Assembly: GCA_905160935.1 (NCBI GenBank)
Contig: CAJHZI010000514.1
Span: 2,315,501-2,379,500, forward strand
Reading direction: 5' to 3'
Source of the DNA: Enchytraeus crypticus
Taxonomy: Eukaryota > Annelida > Clitellata > Enchytraeida > Enchytraeidae
Length of the DNA: 64,000 nucleotides
Shown here piece by piece: positions 11,455 through 25,500 of the stretch (positions are counted from its first letter, which is position 1; each line of letters begins with the position of its first letter). Below the pieces are notes generated by a model. That model did no database searches and was not told the DNA's origin. It saw only the letters and a program-made list of their open reading frames with translations. Made by a program: the position numbers and the translations under genes.

Positions 11455-14400
11455 TCAATCAAAGAAGTCCTCAATGTCTTGTTCCAGGAGCTCATCCCCA
11501 TATCGACTGAGATCTAATTCATTTAGTATGAGATTCTCAAAAGTCTCTTCCAGGTCTGTCTCTCCCACCAGCACAGCTCCAAGCATCAGTCCATTCCTCA
11601 GGATCACCTTTATGTACTTCTCACCTACATCAAATGTCATTTCAAATTATCATTGTATTATTTTCTGCAATAGCTCTTCACTTTAATAAAGCGCAACTAT
11701 AATACTATTATCCACAAATATAACGAAGAAATATATAATACTTAACAGCAAACATTTACATAATACTGGCGGTATCTTACCGACGTCGCCACTGGATGGA
11801 GCTAGTGACGAGATCGGTAAGATATCCGACAGATGAAAAGTATGTGTGGGTTCAAATCCTGGGCCCGCCCCTCAATGATATAGCTTTCGAGAGATGAACA
11901 TCGAAAATTTGATGACGTTAACATCGAAACGTTTTGGCTTTACAATACAACTAAAACCACAGTTATACATTCGCTAAAATACTTTCTTTAGTTAGCACGA
12001 TATCATTGACCATTGCGACGCTAGTGTTCTGTCCATGGCAATATTAAGCACTATACAGCAAAATGTAATATAAGATTCTCGAAGACTCGTTCAGAAATGT
12101 CTCATGAACACTATAGAACCAAGCAATCAATCCATTAGAATTTGACGTCAGGTTCTTCGCCATAACGCAATGTCAGGGACGTCTCAAGCAGAACAAATCC
12201 TACATTTGTTACGTGGCATTTGTCAACTTGTGAATGTCTCAATAGCGAATGGCTCAATAGCGCATTAGTTAAAGGCGTCAGGCGGCCTGAGAAGTTTTAC
12301 CTGGTACCGCCAGGTGGCCCGGTTTGATGGTACCAGGTAATAACTAAAGACATATTTGTTAATCTTTTTTTGTTTAATGGTTTAACAGTTTCATATCGTT
12401 GATTTGTTCATCACAGCACAGATTATACAAACAATAGGAATGTGCATATAGTTAGATAAATAAACAACAATACGAAAGAGGCTACCATAAAAGAGCCATA
12501 ACTCTTTTCGGTGATATCATAATTAATTAGCAGCTACAGCAGAGTCTACGTCTGACATACAAAACAATTTCTATTACTCTACCAAGTACAGTAAAGCCGT
12601 TGGTAGCCATACAACTGAATATTTTCAAATTAGGAATTAGTTAAATGGCCAGACACTGGTAAATGAAAACTCAAAATAAATGTTAAAAAAGTATCTCTAA
12701 ATTATTAAAAATTGCTTAAATCATTGCTACTACATGGCGCAACTATAAATATTTCTCATTACTAATTTAATTTAGATGGTTGAATTGAAACTCTATTATT
12801 GTTTGTATTTAACTTATAGTTTCTTCATCACAGTTTTAATTAATCTAATTAATTTACAATTTCGGAATATATGCAAAACAGAATTTAAAATATATCGATC
12901 AGTTTCAACATGGATCACCATGAATAAGAATAACAAGCATTCGGAGGATATCTGATTACAGTATTGTATTGCATAGTAATGTAAAGTAGCCCTGTGTTAT
13001 GTCCAAGTTGTTTAAAGAATAGACCAACCGGTGACTGCACGTGTCGTAGAAGGCAACTAGAGCACTAAGACCCAAACCAACGCCAAAAAGGGCATTCAGT
13101 TGGCGAGCGCCTAGGCTCCGGAAATTGCTATACAAATTCAAACGAATGGAAGTCTCAAATAAAGATATGATGTGGGGTAGAGAGAATTGGAGAAAGTCTA
13201 TTCGTATCCCGACTCTAGTTAAACTGGGATTCAAGGGAAGATGAAGATGATGATGATGTTTACATGTACAAAGCGACCAATCAGTACATACCCTCAACAA
13301 CACGAGCGAGTATCTCGTAGTCGTTGTTCAATCCCTGTCCATTGAACTTGCCCAGCAGCACAACCTAAACAAATCATCATTGATATAACACACAAATACA
13401 GCTCCCTACGCGTTAAACATGTAATACATGTAAAGTTACATATGCAATTTTATATTATGTTTGTATTTCATTCCAAAGAGAACAATTACGAAGCAATTTT
13501 TTCAGACCAGCTAATTCAATTCAAATGCAAGTTAAAGGTCAATGCAATGGAAGTATTTTTCGATTGACCTTGACTTTAGAGTAAAGAGTTGACAACTACA
13601 TTAAAATCATAAAACTTGATATGTTCACACTTAAGAAGCATATCACTAATATAGATGTTTTGCTATACAATACAGTAAGCTGATCGTTTTCAAGTAACAC
13701 AATTAATATTAAAATAAAATCTCTTTTAGTAATACAGATTAAGTTAGTATAATTATATGAATACCCAGCAAAATTATACACAAAGTTCAAAAGAAATAAT
13801 TTTACAATCAGCTAAATGTAATTCTATTACACAAAGAAAATTAAAAACATTATAGCAAAAAACCTACAGAACAATTAGAAACATTATAGCAAGAAGCATA
13901 GAGAACAATTATAAACATTGTAGCAAGAAGCATAGAGAACAATTAGAAACATTAAAGCAAGAAACATACAGAACAATTAAAAACATTAAAATAAGAAGCA
14001 TACAGAAAAATTAGAAACAATATAGCTAGAAGCATAAAGAACAATTATAAACATTGTAGTAAGAAACATACAGAACAATTAGAAAAATTATAGCAAGAAT
14101 CATTCTTAAAGAATGTACGAGATCACAATGAACCTTATAACCAAAGAATTTAGTGCAGTGAGCAAACAGCTCAAAGCAGAAATCCATCTGTATGTCACTC
14201 AGCTCGTTGTTTAGATCAGCTACGACACACTTAGCTGCGTAGTGTCCCGTCTGTCGAGCCTGCGTCCATAATCTCATCTACACAGTGTACAACATTCCAC
14301 TATCAATCCATAATCTCATCTACACAGTGTACAACATTCAAATTATCAATCCATAATCTCATCTGTTAATCTTCATGCCCTAAGATATGGCATGAAGATT

Positions 14401-17400
14401 AATATAAAAAGACCAAGGTTATGAGAGTGTCTAATAATAAAGGTGAAGTTAATATCACAATAAATGGTACGAAATTGGAACAGGTAAAGAGTTTCAAATA
14501 TTTGGGTCATACTATAACCGATGATGGGAAATGTGACACGGAAATATGAAGTAGGATTGCACAAGCAAAAGCGGCCTTTGATAGTAGAAAAGAACTATTA
14601 ACAAAAAGTCTAAAGAAAGACACAAAGATAAAGATAGTGAAGTTTTAAACTTTGGTTTGGACCACGCTATTGTATGGATGTGAAACATGGACCTTAAGGA
14701 AGGAAGATATTAAGAAACTGGAGGCATTGGAAATGTGGATTTGGAGAAGAATGGAGAGGATTAGCTGGACTCAAAAGGTCACAAAGAGGAAGTCCGGGAG
14801 AGAGTTGGCACAGATAGACAGTTGGTAAATGTATTAAGAAATAGGAAGAAGAGATGGATAGGACACATTCTAAGGGGGGAAAGTCTATTAAAAGAAGTCA
14901 TAGAAGGTAGAATGGAAGGAAAAAGGGGCAGGGGCAGGCCGAGATTAGGTATGTTATATGATTTAAAGACCCACTCATATGTGGAAATGAAGAGAAAGGT
15001 GGAAGACAGAGAAGAGTGGAAGCGTTATGTACCATGGACCTGCCAATAGGCAGTGCACTAAGCGAGAGAGAATCTCATCTACACAGTGTACAACATTCAC
15101 ATTATCAATTAAAGTATCTGAATATTTAGTAGCTTCTAACCATCGTCATCATCTTCCCTTTAACCCCAGTTTAACTAGAGTCGGCACAAAACACCCAGAA
15201 ACATTGGTGGAGCAGTGATTTATCATTATTAAAATCGAAATCTTGCAATTCTCATAAAGTATGGCTAGATGCTGGCAAGCCTTTACATGGTAATTTGATG
15301 GAACAAGAAACCAAGGACAAGTTGCTATATAAACTTGCCATCAAGAAAGAAAAAGAAGCGGCAAAGTATGTAGTATCGGACAATTTGCATGAGGAACTAG
15401 TCTCAAAAATAATGTTGCCTTTGGAAGACCTCGAAGAGCAAAGTTAACAGTAAATCAAGCACAAAACTCCACTTGCGAGACAATGTAATTCCAGAATTAG
15501 CAGCAGAAAAGTTTGCAGAATATTTTGAGGGGGTATGTTCCCCAAACTCTGATAATTTTAGCAATATTAAGCTACAAGAATTTAAAGAGAAAATAAGAAA
15601 TTATTCGGGATGTGCTCATAACGTAAAATTTGATATAACTGTGCAGCTAACAGAACTGTCATTAAAGAAAATGAAAATAGGCAAGTCTCCTGGCATTCAT
15701 AACATTACTACTGAACATATCGCTTACTCGCATCAAGTGTTGTTATCATTGCTAGCAAGATTGTTTAACTCGATGCTAATATCTAGTCATGTACCACGAG
15801 ATTTTGGAAGGGGTATCACTATACCCATTCCGAAAATGACAAATCTCACGGTCCTCAAGCCATTGATACTTTCAGAGGAATTTTGATTAAGTCCTATTAT
15901 GTCAAAATTATTTGAACATTGATTAATGATAAAATTTTCTAAGATTTTTTATTACAAGCTGTAATCAACTTGGTTTCAAACCCAAGTCTGGCTGTCAGTA
16001 TGCAATATATACTGTGAGAAAAGTAATAGAACATTATACTGAAAACAATTCAACTGTAAATGTATGTTGTTTAGACATAAGCAAGGGCTTTGATAAAGTT
16101 ATTCATTCAGTGCTTTTCTTAAAATTAATGAAAAGAGGAGCCCCATCAGTGTTGATTAATATCTTGTTCTACTGGTACAGTATCTCCTACAGTTGTGTTA
16201 GATGGGAAAATGCTCTCTCTAGGCCTGACCGATTATTGGCTGGTATCCGGCAAGGTGGAGTCTTAAGTCCAATTTTATTTTCTATGTTAATGATTTATTA
16301 GATAAATTCGCTAAATATGGATGTTACTTTAAGGGTATCGCTGTCAGTGCAATTATGTAAGCAGATGATATATTGTTGTTAAGCCCGTCTCTTTGTGAAA
16401 TGCAACATACATGTATGCTAGATATCTACAGCAGTGAGCTAGAATTGTTAAACCTGCAGATTAATGTTAAAAAATGCTCATCATTACGTATTGGCAACAG
16501 ATGCAACAAGAAATGTTGCAAACTATATCTAAAAGATAGCTTAGTTCCTTGAACAGACGAAATTAAATATTTAGGAATATATATTTTGAAAGCATCTAAA
16601 TTTAAATGTAGTTTTGATGCTGCCAACGTTAAATATTATAGATTTGCAAATGCAATATTGGCTAAATTAGGAACTTCTAACAATAAGCCTGTAATTCTGA
16701 AATTAATATCGACCATTGCTCTACCATGTTTAACTTACGCATTGGAGGCTCTGTCCCTTAATAAAACAGAGCTAACTACTCTAAATAGTCCGTGGACTAA
16801 ATCTTTTCAAAAGGTTTTTAATACATATGATACAAATACTATAAAACATTGTCAGTTGTATACTGGGTATAAATCAATTTTGCACATATATGCATTAAAG
16901 GTAATGTCCTTCTTGTCGTCTCTGAATATGTCGGAAAATATAATGCTAAGATTAATATGTACAAGTCTGTCTATGGGCGACTTAGACAAGCTGGCAGCTC
17001 ACTTCCATACTAATGCTCTGGATTTTAAAAATAACTACAGAGATGTAATAAATCTCGACTTTCAACAGTGTTGAAGGAAAAAATTGGCTTATCATGCCAA
17101 TAAGTTTTCCATTGTTAACAAGTTAACCATTGTTGTTGAAATTTTGACAAATGTAACCTATGCGGTTTCAATATTGATGATATTGATGTGCTTATATTGC
17201 ATAGGCTACTTTTCGAAATGCAGTCTATTGCTTTCTTTATGTTCTATTTTCTTTTTTTGCACATTTGCGTTTATTTCTGTTTCTGTTTTGTGTGTCTTTT
17301 GGTTGCCCAAGTGGCGAATAAAAGGTATATATAAATATTTCCATTAGCTTTAGATAATTTTGAAGCAATATCTGGTGCTTAGGCGCCCATCAAATTAATG

Positions 17401-17570
17401 CCTTTTCTGACATTGTACACGTGTCAACTTTTACGACACGTACAGTTCACGTTTGATCTATTCTTCAGCAACCCGAACACAATATGGGCAATAGTGTCGA
17501 AATAGAGTAGAATTTTACCTTCAGTAAGGTATCTGCAAAATGATGACCGAGTCGGCAGAGCATCACGATC

Positions 17571-17601
<31 letters not shown>

Positions 17602-20600
17602 CATCTCCAACATCGTCATCACCATCAGTCTAGTTCTTTCATCATCATCATCATCATCAGTCTAGTTCTTTCATCATCGTCATCATCAGTCTAGTTATTT
17701 CATCATCATCATCATCATCATCACCAGTCTAGTTCTTTCATTATCATCATCATCAGTCTAGTTCTTTCATATCTGAAAGAAATTTTGTTTAGGCAATGAT
17801 TGCAGAATTACATAGCGACAACAAAATCAACATTTTTTTAGATAGGATTGAGCTACTATCAATTAACCTGTAGCCAGTGTGGTGAGGTATCCCAGGATGC
17901 ACTGCAAGAATCTCCTGCTGCATAGACATGCGGAATAGTAGTCTGCATCAAACTATTCACTTTCAGTCCTCCGTCATCGGCCACCTCAAACTAAATTATT
18001 CACAGAGATATACCTATTTATTTATTAATTTATCACACGCATTCCACATGAGATACATGTCAAATGTTCAACAACAGAAGAGAAAAACGTATGAACTAAA
18101 TAAAGGTTTTGTTGAGGCACTTACATATCCCGAAAAGATAAAGCGAAGGAACTAAATTGTGTACACATAAAACAGATAAATCAGATAAATTCAGCAGTTT
18201 ACGCTTATAACAATGAGTCCGATAAAACAATTAATAAGAGTTTAATAAAAAATTAAAAATTACCGTGAATTATATGTGAAGTTACAATGAAAGGTCATTA
18301 AATACCACTATCAAATATCACTCGAATTCACTTTAGATGATTTAGAATAATATACAAAAAACAGAATAACTCACAATATAGTATTATATACTTATTTTAT
18401 ATGCATATACTTATTATTATTATATACATATACTTATAATAGCATTTTTGTACACACTTAATAGATACAGTACAGATACTAAGTGAATTACGCAAATGTA
18501 ATTCTTGAAAAAGCTTTAGGCTCCGCAGTAAATTAATAATCATTACTCTCTTAAGACTAAGAATAATGCAGTTCCATGAGATGAATACGGTGACGGGAAA
18601 GATAGTTTTCGGAAGATAAAATTTACGATAAAAGTCTAATTCGTCTAAGATAACGACGAATCAAGTTACTAAAGACAAATTCATACAAAACATACATCTC
18701 TAGAAATCACCTATAATAACAGTTCATCTATGGGATGGTTAATAGGATCGCTCACCCATAGAACGATTAATCGCTATTATGATTCAACCCTGGGATAGTA
18801 ACCTATATTGTGGTTCAACCCTAAAACAGTTAATTTATATTATGTAGTTAAACTTCAGAATGGGAGCTGAGAAATATATAACAAAAATACACAAGTTAAA
18901 CATTGCAGGTATTATTACGCCTAGAACTGAGAAACACCAAAAATAGTCGTTCAACCTATATGGGAAAAGTTCTGGTTAAGAATAGTCGGAGGAAGAACAG
19001 TCCATTATAGCTCGTCCAAACATCAAGGTTACATTGAGAAATAAATCCAGAAAATGAAAGGAATAGTCAGAAGCCTAAAGTTCTTTGTTGGCGTTAACTG
19101 TGGCCAACGTTATACAGATGAGAAATCATTAGTATGCATATAACTAGGTTAATCAGTTAATTCAAAAAGTGAATTATTTGTGAACTAAATTAATTTTAAT
19201 TATGAGCAAGACATCGTACAAACATTTTAAATCTATTTTTATAAAATCACTAAAAAATAAACAAAATACTGTAATCTACTTAAACTATAAACATTAAAAA
19301 AATAAATTCATCTACATCAAGATAGTTGAATATCAGAATTTCAGCAAATCAATAAATTACCAGAAACTGAAATTTCACTAGGAAAACATTTAAAATGTTG
19401 CAAAGTAATTCACAAACCTGATTTCCTTCAAGAAAGCATTGAACGTTTGGAGTAACACCCGTTGCACTAACCAAGAAATCACAGCCATAAACTTTGTTGT
19501 TGGTTAACTCTACATACAGGGGCCAACTATCTGAAACACGACATAGAAGGTAATCTTCCGTAATTTGAAAAAATTATGTGCAGAATTTAGGCTAGAATGT
19601 AATTTCTAATTTTAATATTGAATTCACTTCTTCTTCAGTGAACGGCCAAGTGGCAGGTTCAAGGTATATATTCATACTCAAGTCTGCTATCTCGCTCCGT
19701 AAGAGCACTTCTTAGATCAACAAGTTAAACCCTTTACAAAGTCTATGCCGTAGTCATACCTTATGTAGCCTATAGCTAGGGAAAAGTAGGACTTTTGAGG
19801 TGGTTTACCGTTGCCTTCCTTAATTAGATGGATTAATTATCACTAAATCCTGGGGGAAAATATTTCATGGTGAGGTGGGTCCCCTCTTGCCATCCTCAGC
19901 TCCTGCCTTAGTCGCCTCTTACGTATACGCAGCAGATTGTTTACGGTGCCCTATTCTGCAGTGGTCCAACCACGCCCGAGCACAACACGGGGAAATTCAT
20001 TTAATAGACTACGTTTTGCTAATTAACATAGGCCATGTTGTAACCTATAGTTATCATTGAAGAATTAGCGTAGTTGCTTGAGCATATTATTCATATCATA
20101 TAATTTTGTAGCTCAGTGAATAACGTATGCACCCACACACACGTAGAATGCAAAGAGTTTGAAAAACTAATTCAGGTAACTCTATACTAAAGGATTGATA
20201 GCAAATATCACAGGATATCAAAGGTGAGATAATGCATCTAGCTATGATATAACAATAATTAATAATTATCTATTGTAGCACTAATAACCAGTTGTATCAG
20301 ACGCAGACTTCTCCACCGTTAAACCAAATCTGATAATTTCTTCTCCAGTCAGTAATCGCTTTACCTCAACGAGATATTCTACATTCACCCGTCGAGATGC
20401 CTAAAACAATGCATCGTTACTAGTTTAGTCATAGGTCTAACAACAATCACAGGCCTATACTTGCCATACGTCTACAAGCGGTCAAAGGCCTAAAAAATTG
20501 AATAATAAATAAAACGCAATATATCGTAATAAATTCTTGAAGAAGACATTCATACAGCTCTCAAGAAGAGATCATTGTAAATGTAGTGGAAATTTCCAGC

Positions 20601-22449
20601 CGAGAAATGAGAAAGATTTAATTATAAATTTGCATGGAAGATTGTTAAATAAAGTACATGTAGTATGGAAAGTGTGTGAGATCGAGAATGAAGGTAAAGA
20701 AAGGATAATGCGGATGAAACAATATGAACATGACAAGTACTACTATTTTATTTTTAAGAAATGAGAATGACACAGACATAGGCATATGAAGGTTATGAGA
20801 TAGAACCTTACTTTACAATTCGACTAATGAATGAAGAAATTAATTAGCAAAAAATGTCTAAGTTCACATATAAGTGATATATCACTGACCTTCACAGAAT
20901 GATAAACGTCTTCACGACAGAGGTACGTACGCAAATGTTACACATTATACAAGAAGTTGTAATTATTTATAAAGAGACTAAAGTTATATATCACTTAACA
21001 GAAGAAAAATCACAAATAGCCTAGCACAACATAAAACCAGTTAGATTAGGTCCGGCATATACAGACTGGGGCAACAAAAAATAATCCCCTATCAGAATCT
21101 CAATAACTTTAACAAAACTTAAAATATCTTTACTAAATTTTCGGAGCTTCTAGGAGAGGAATTTCTGCGCATCTCCCGCAAATTTGGTGAAAATATTTTC
21201 AGTTGTTACGAAATTACAGCATTTCTACAAGAAAAGTGCAAAAATCAATTTTAACAAGGTTTTTTGAAATGTCAGTCGTCGCATTTTAAGAAAATAACGA
21301 CCCTGAAAAGGGCCGTTTACTGAAGTGGTAGAATATAAGCCTACACTACCTTGTTAGCTGTTCCAATAAATGATGCTTAAAATTAGTTCTTCTGTTTAAA
21401 TTATTGCTAAATTTTGAAGACATTTTCCGGTACTTTTGTTCAAATAAGCCTTCTTGAAATTGATTGTAACATTTTTTCGGAAAAAGCGCTGTATTTTTGT
21501 TACTTCTGAATATATTTTCAGCAAATTTGCAAGTCAGGTGTAGAAAGTCATCCTGTCGAAGCTACGAAAATTGTGTAAAGCTACTTTGAGTTTTGTCGAA
21601 GTTACTATGACTTTTGTTAAACTAAGTCTGGTTAAAATTTATTTTTGCCCTTTTTTCGTAGAAACGCTTTAACTTTGTTAATGCTTAACAAATTTTCATC
21701 AAATTTGCAGGATATACGTAGAAATTCCTCCTCTAGAAGCTCTAGAAATTGTGTTTAAATATTTTGAATTTTGTCGAAGTTATTGAGATTTCGCTAGGGG
21801 ATCATTATTTTTTTGCCCCAGTCAATATATTTTTAAATACCATTTTGTCCATGACAATCAAATAATAAATACAAAGGACAACAAAGCTCATAGAAAACAG
21901 AAATAGGAAAATGTCAGAGTTCTTAAGGAAACTATAAATATGCTCAGTTCTTAAGGAAACTATAAATAGACTCCAGCCTAGTCTAACGTTAGAGTACTAT
22001 CTTTACAGATAGTCAGTGCCGGGGGAGCAATAGATCTGAACTTTGCATCTACAGATCAGCAGCTCAATACGATTTATATATTTTCATCTAACCGATCACG
22101 CCACTGACCGAGTAGTGTAAGCCAATGCTGATCACCAAGCAATAAAAATGGTTGATTAGATGATGGTAAAAGTACTGAGTGCTGATAGCTTACCTTTCCA
22201 GCAGAAGAAAGGTTGAGTACGTCGACCCAGTCTGGACCCAAAGAAGCGCCTAATTGCTTACTCTTATTCGTAGACACATTGTCTGTATATAGAAATCATT
22301 ATCAATTGCTCTTTTCTAATATATTAAGCAAGGTTCGCACAATTAAATACGGCTAATACTAACCGGTATTATTAGGCTTCCAAATTTTGCAATTTGATCA
22401 CAAAAAGCAATAAATTAAAAGTAGTAAAATAGTAAATATATATAAGTTG

Positions 22450-22547
<98 letters not shown>

Positions 22548-25500
22548 TCACCCCCACAATTGTTCAAGATTAAGTTAACGATTATAATGTTTCTGTAGTT
22601 ACTCTAAAACACATCTGTGTTAATCATACTGAATAATTATAGTCTGTGTGTATATCGTTCATTGCTAGGTGAGTACTAAGCGTCCTTAGCATTATGTTTT
22701 CTGATACTGATAAAGGATCTAGAAATGGTAATACTTTTAAAGCATACATAAGTAGCTTGTACCTCATATATAGCTGGCATCGTTTTATCAAGCTCTTTTG
22801 CCAAAAGGGTTACATATTTTCTCAAAAGATGTTGGCCAAGGGTTTTTCAGTGCTAACTTGTCAGTTTTATTTAGACTGACTTACTATAACAAGTAGGTCA
22901 ATTTAAGTTATTTAAATTACAATTATTTACTGTTGAACTCATACACAAATATTTGAGACTTTGCAAATTACTCCATAAATATTAACAAACTAATGCTGAT
23001 TTCAACACATAAACACTAACACAATAGCGTTTATTTTCAATACATAAACACTAACACAATAACGCTGATTTTCAACCTCCAATTTCAAACTTGAGCCTCT
23101 TGACTGGTTCAGAGCCTTCTCGTGACTTATTAGAACTGATGTGTGGAAGAAAGAACTTCGCTGCTCCAGCGTCAACAAATGTGCTGACAATAGATTCATC
23201 TTTTATCGCCCACACCACATCGCATATTTGTACATTGTACCTGAAAGTAAACAGTCCAGCTCGCAATAATAATTCTGACTTCAGACTAAATTGGCCCCTG
23301 AGCTTAAGAAATTAAATTAGATTAAGACTGGAATTAATTATGCAGGCCTAAGTATTTAATGACAAGAAATATCACACATTTGTAATTTGCAGAACAAAAA
23401 AATGATATAGTTTATGAACATATAGAATCAAATGTATCTGAAAAACACTAATTTTTTCCACAAATAAAACTTGTTAGAATTCACACGAAACCAAAAGAGA
23501 AACCAATGTATTATAATAATAATAATAACAATATTATTATTATTATTATTTTTGTTACTTTCTTCAAATATGTCTGGCACTAACAACATATTTTAATTAG
23601 ATATTTAATCAAAAATTAGGTTTAAAAGACAAAATCTCAACCAACATTCACCACATGCATTAAACTTAAAGCTTAAATCAAGTTTAAAAATTGTTTGTCC
23701 ATCACAATGAACCACAATGTTCATAAAAAGACCGTCCAACTGAGACCAGAACACAGGCATCTTTACCGCGATGCTGGTGGGGTATCAAATCCGTTCAATC
23801 CATGCACAAAAAGCAAAAGTGACAAATCAGAACTACGACAGGCATATTATATGCAATATGCACTTACACTATTTCAGTAGCTATTCCACCATTTCCTACA
23901 ACCAGTATTTGCCGAGCATCCGCAACTTTCGATCGAAAATCCTATCATCAAAAATATACACATACACTTTACTACAACAAATATCAATACAAACCATGTA
24001 ATGCAGGCAATGAAACATAGCGCAAATAGAAAGCAGACAAGTACCTGTACGAATATTATTATTATTATTATTATTATTATTAAGATTTCTGTGTTGAACT
24101 AATATCATCATCATCTTCCCTTAAATCCCAGTTTAACTAGAGTCGGGATACGAATAGACTGTCTCAAATCCTCTCTATAATACATCATATCATCAGTCAA
24201 TCCCCTATTTGAGACTTTTCAATTCGTTTACATTTTTGTAGCAATTTCTAGAGCCTAGGCGCTCATCAACCGAATGCCCTTTTTGACGTTGGTGTGAATC
24301 TTAGTGCTTTAGTCGCCTTCTACGACACGTGTAATCACCTGTTAGTCAATTCCTCAAACAACCCGGACACAATATATGGGAAATCACATGGCACGTGTTT
24401 TCAAAAACGCGACGAAAACAAAAAGACGGGGAAAAGCGCTGCATCAACCCGAACACAACGAGTTGCATTATATATCATTGCTTTAAAAAATATTACTATT
24501 TTCTTGTTAAAATAAGACTCATCGGTTATAAAAAAATGTCAAAATTAAATCGCACATCTGAATATCAAGCTTTAGCATTTTATTTTGTTATGATGGCTAA
24601 TTATAAATGATCAATATTGAACTTGAAAGGTAAAATAGCAGTAAAAATAAAAACAATTTAAGATATTAAAATTTATTAACTAGAAAAATTGAACAAAAAT
24701 TAGAACATAAATTAGAAAAATTTTATAATCTAACCATAATAGTTTCAGTATCTCTTATTCCTATCACATGGGGATTATCTTGAGCTATAATCTGAAATAT
24801 CAGCAAATACATATAATCAGATGCTGCAGTGTTAAACAGGTACATAAAAGTAAAGCCGTTTTAAATTACAAATTTTATACTAGATTCAACCTATAATAAA
24901 ATCTCCATGGAGTAGCTAATGCAGCCTCAATAATATTTATAGCTTGCTATCAATATAATAAAAGAATTAACATTTAAACTCTACAACCATCCTCATCGCT
25001 ATCATCATCATGATCCCTTGAATTCCAATTTAACTAGAGCTGGGATACAAATAGATTCCATTCGTTTTAGAAATTTTGTAGAACTTTCTGGAGTCTAGGC
25101 GCTCAACAACTGCCCTTTTCAAGAATGCCCTTCCTGACATTGGTTTGGAAATGGGTACTATGGCGCTTTTTAAACACAGCTGTTCTATTCTTCAGCAACC
25201 CGGACACAACACGGGTAATTTTAATTTAAATTTTACCATAAAATTAATTAATATACAAACGTAGAAAAAGAATTTCAGTATTAAGGATTTAATAGGCCTC
25301 CACCCAAGATTCTTTGCTTCATTTTAGTAAAATTGCTAAAGCAAAAAACATTGTCAAAGGTATGACAAGCATCTATTTGCAAGTATCTATTAGTGGCACA
25401 AGTGGTAGGTGGCTTACTGCGGATCAACAGTGGCAGCTGCTAGTTTTTTTTAATCAGATGCTCGCCAGGTCACTGACATGCTCTCATGATAGGAAACTAT

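Noticed and set aside
23002-23266. Separate small ORFs around PYROXD1 exon 7
   Set aside because: One is the exon itself reading into the intron, the others are shadow frames; the spliced model explains the conserved part.
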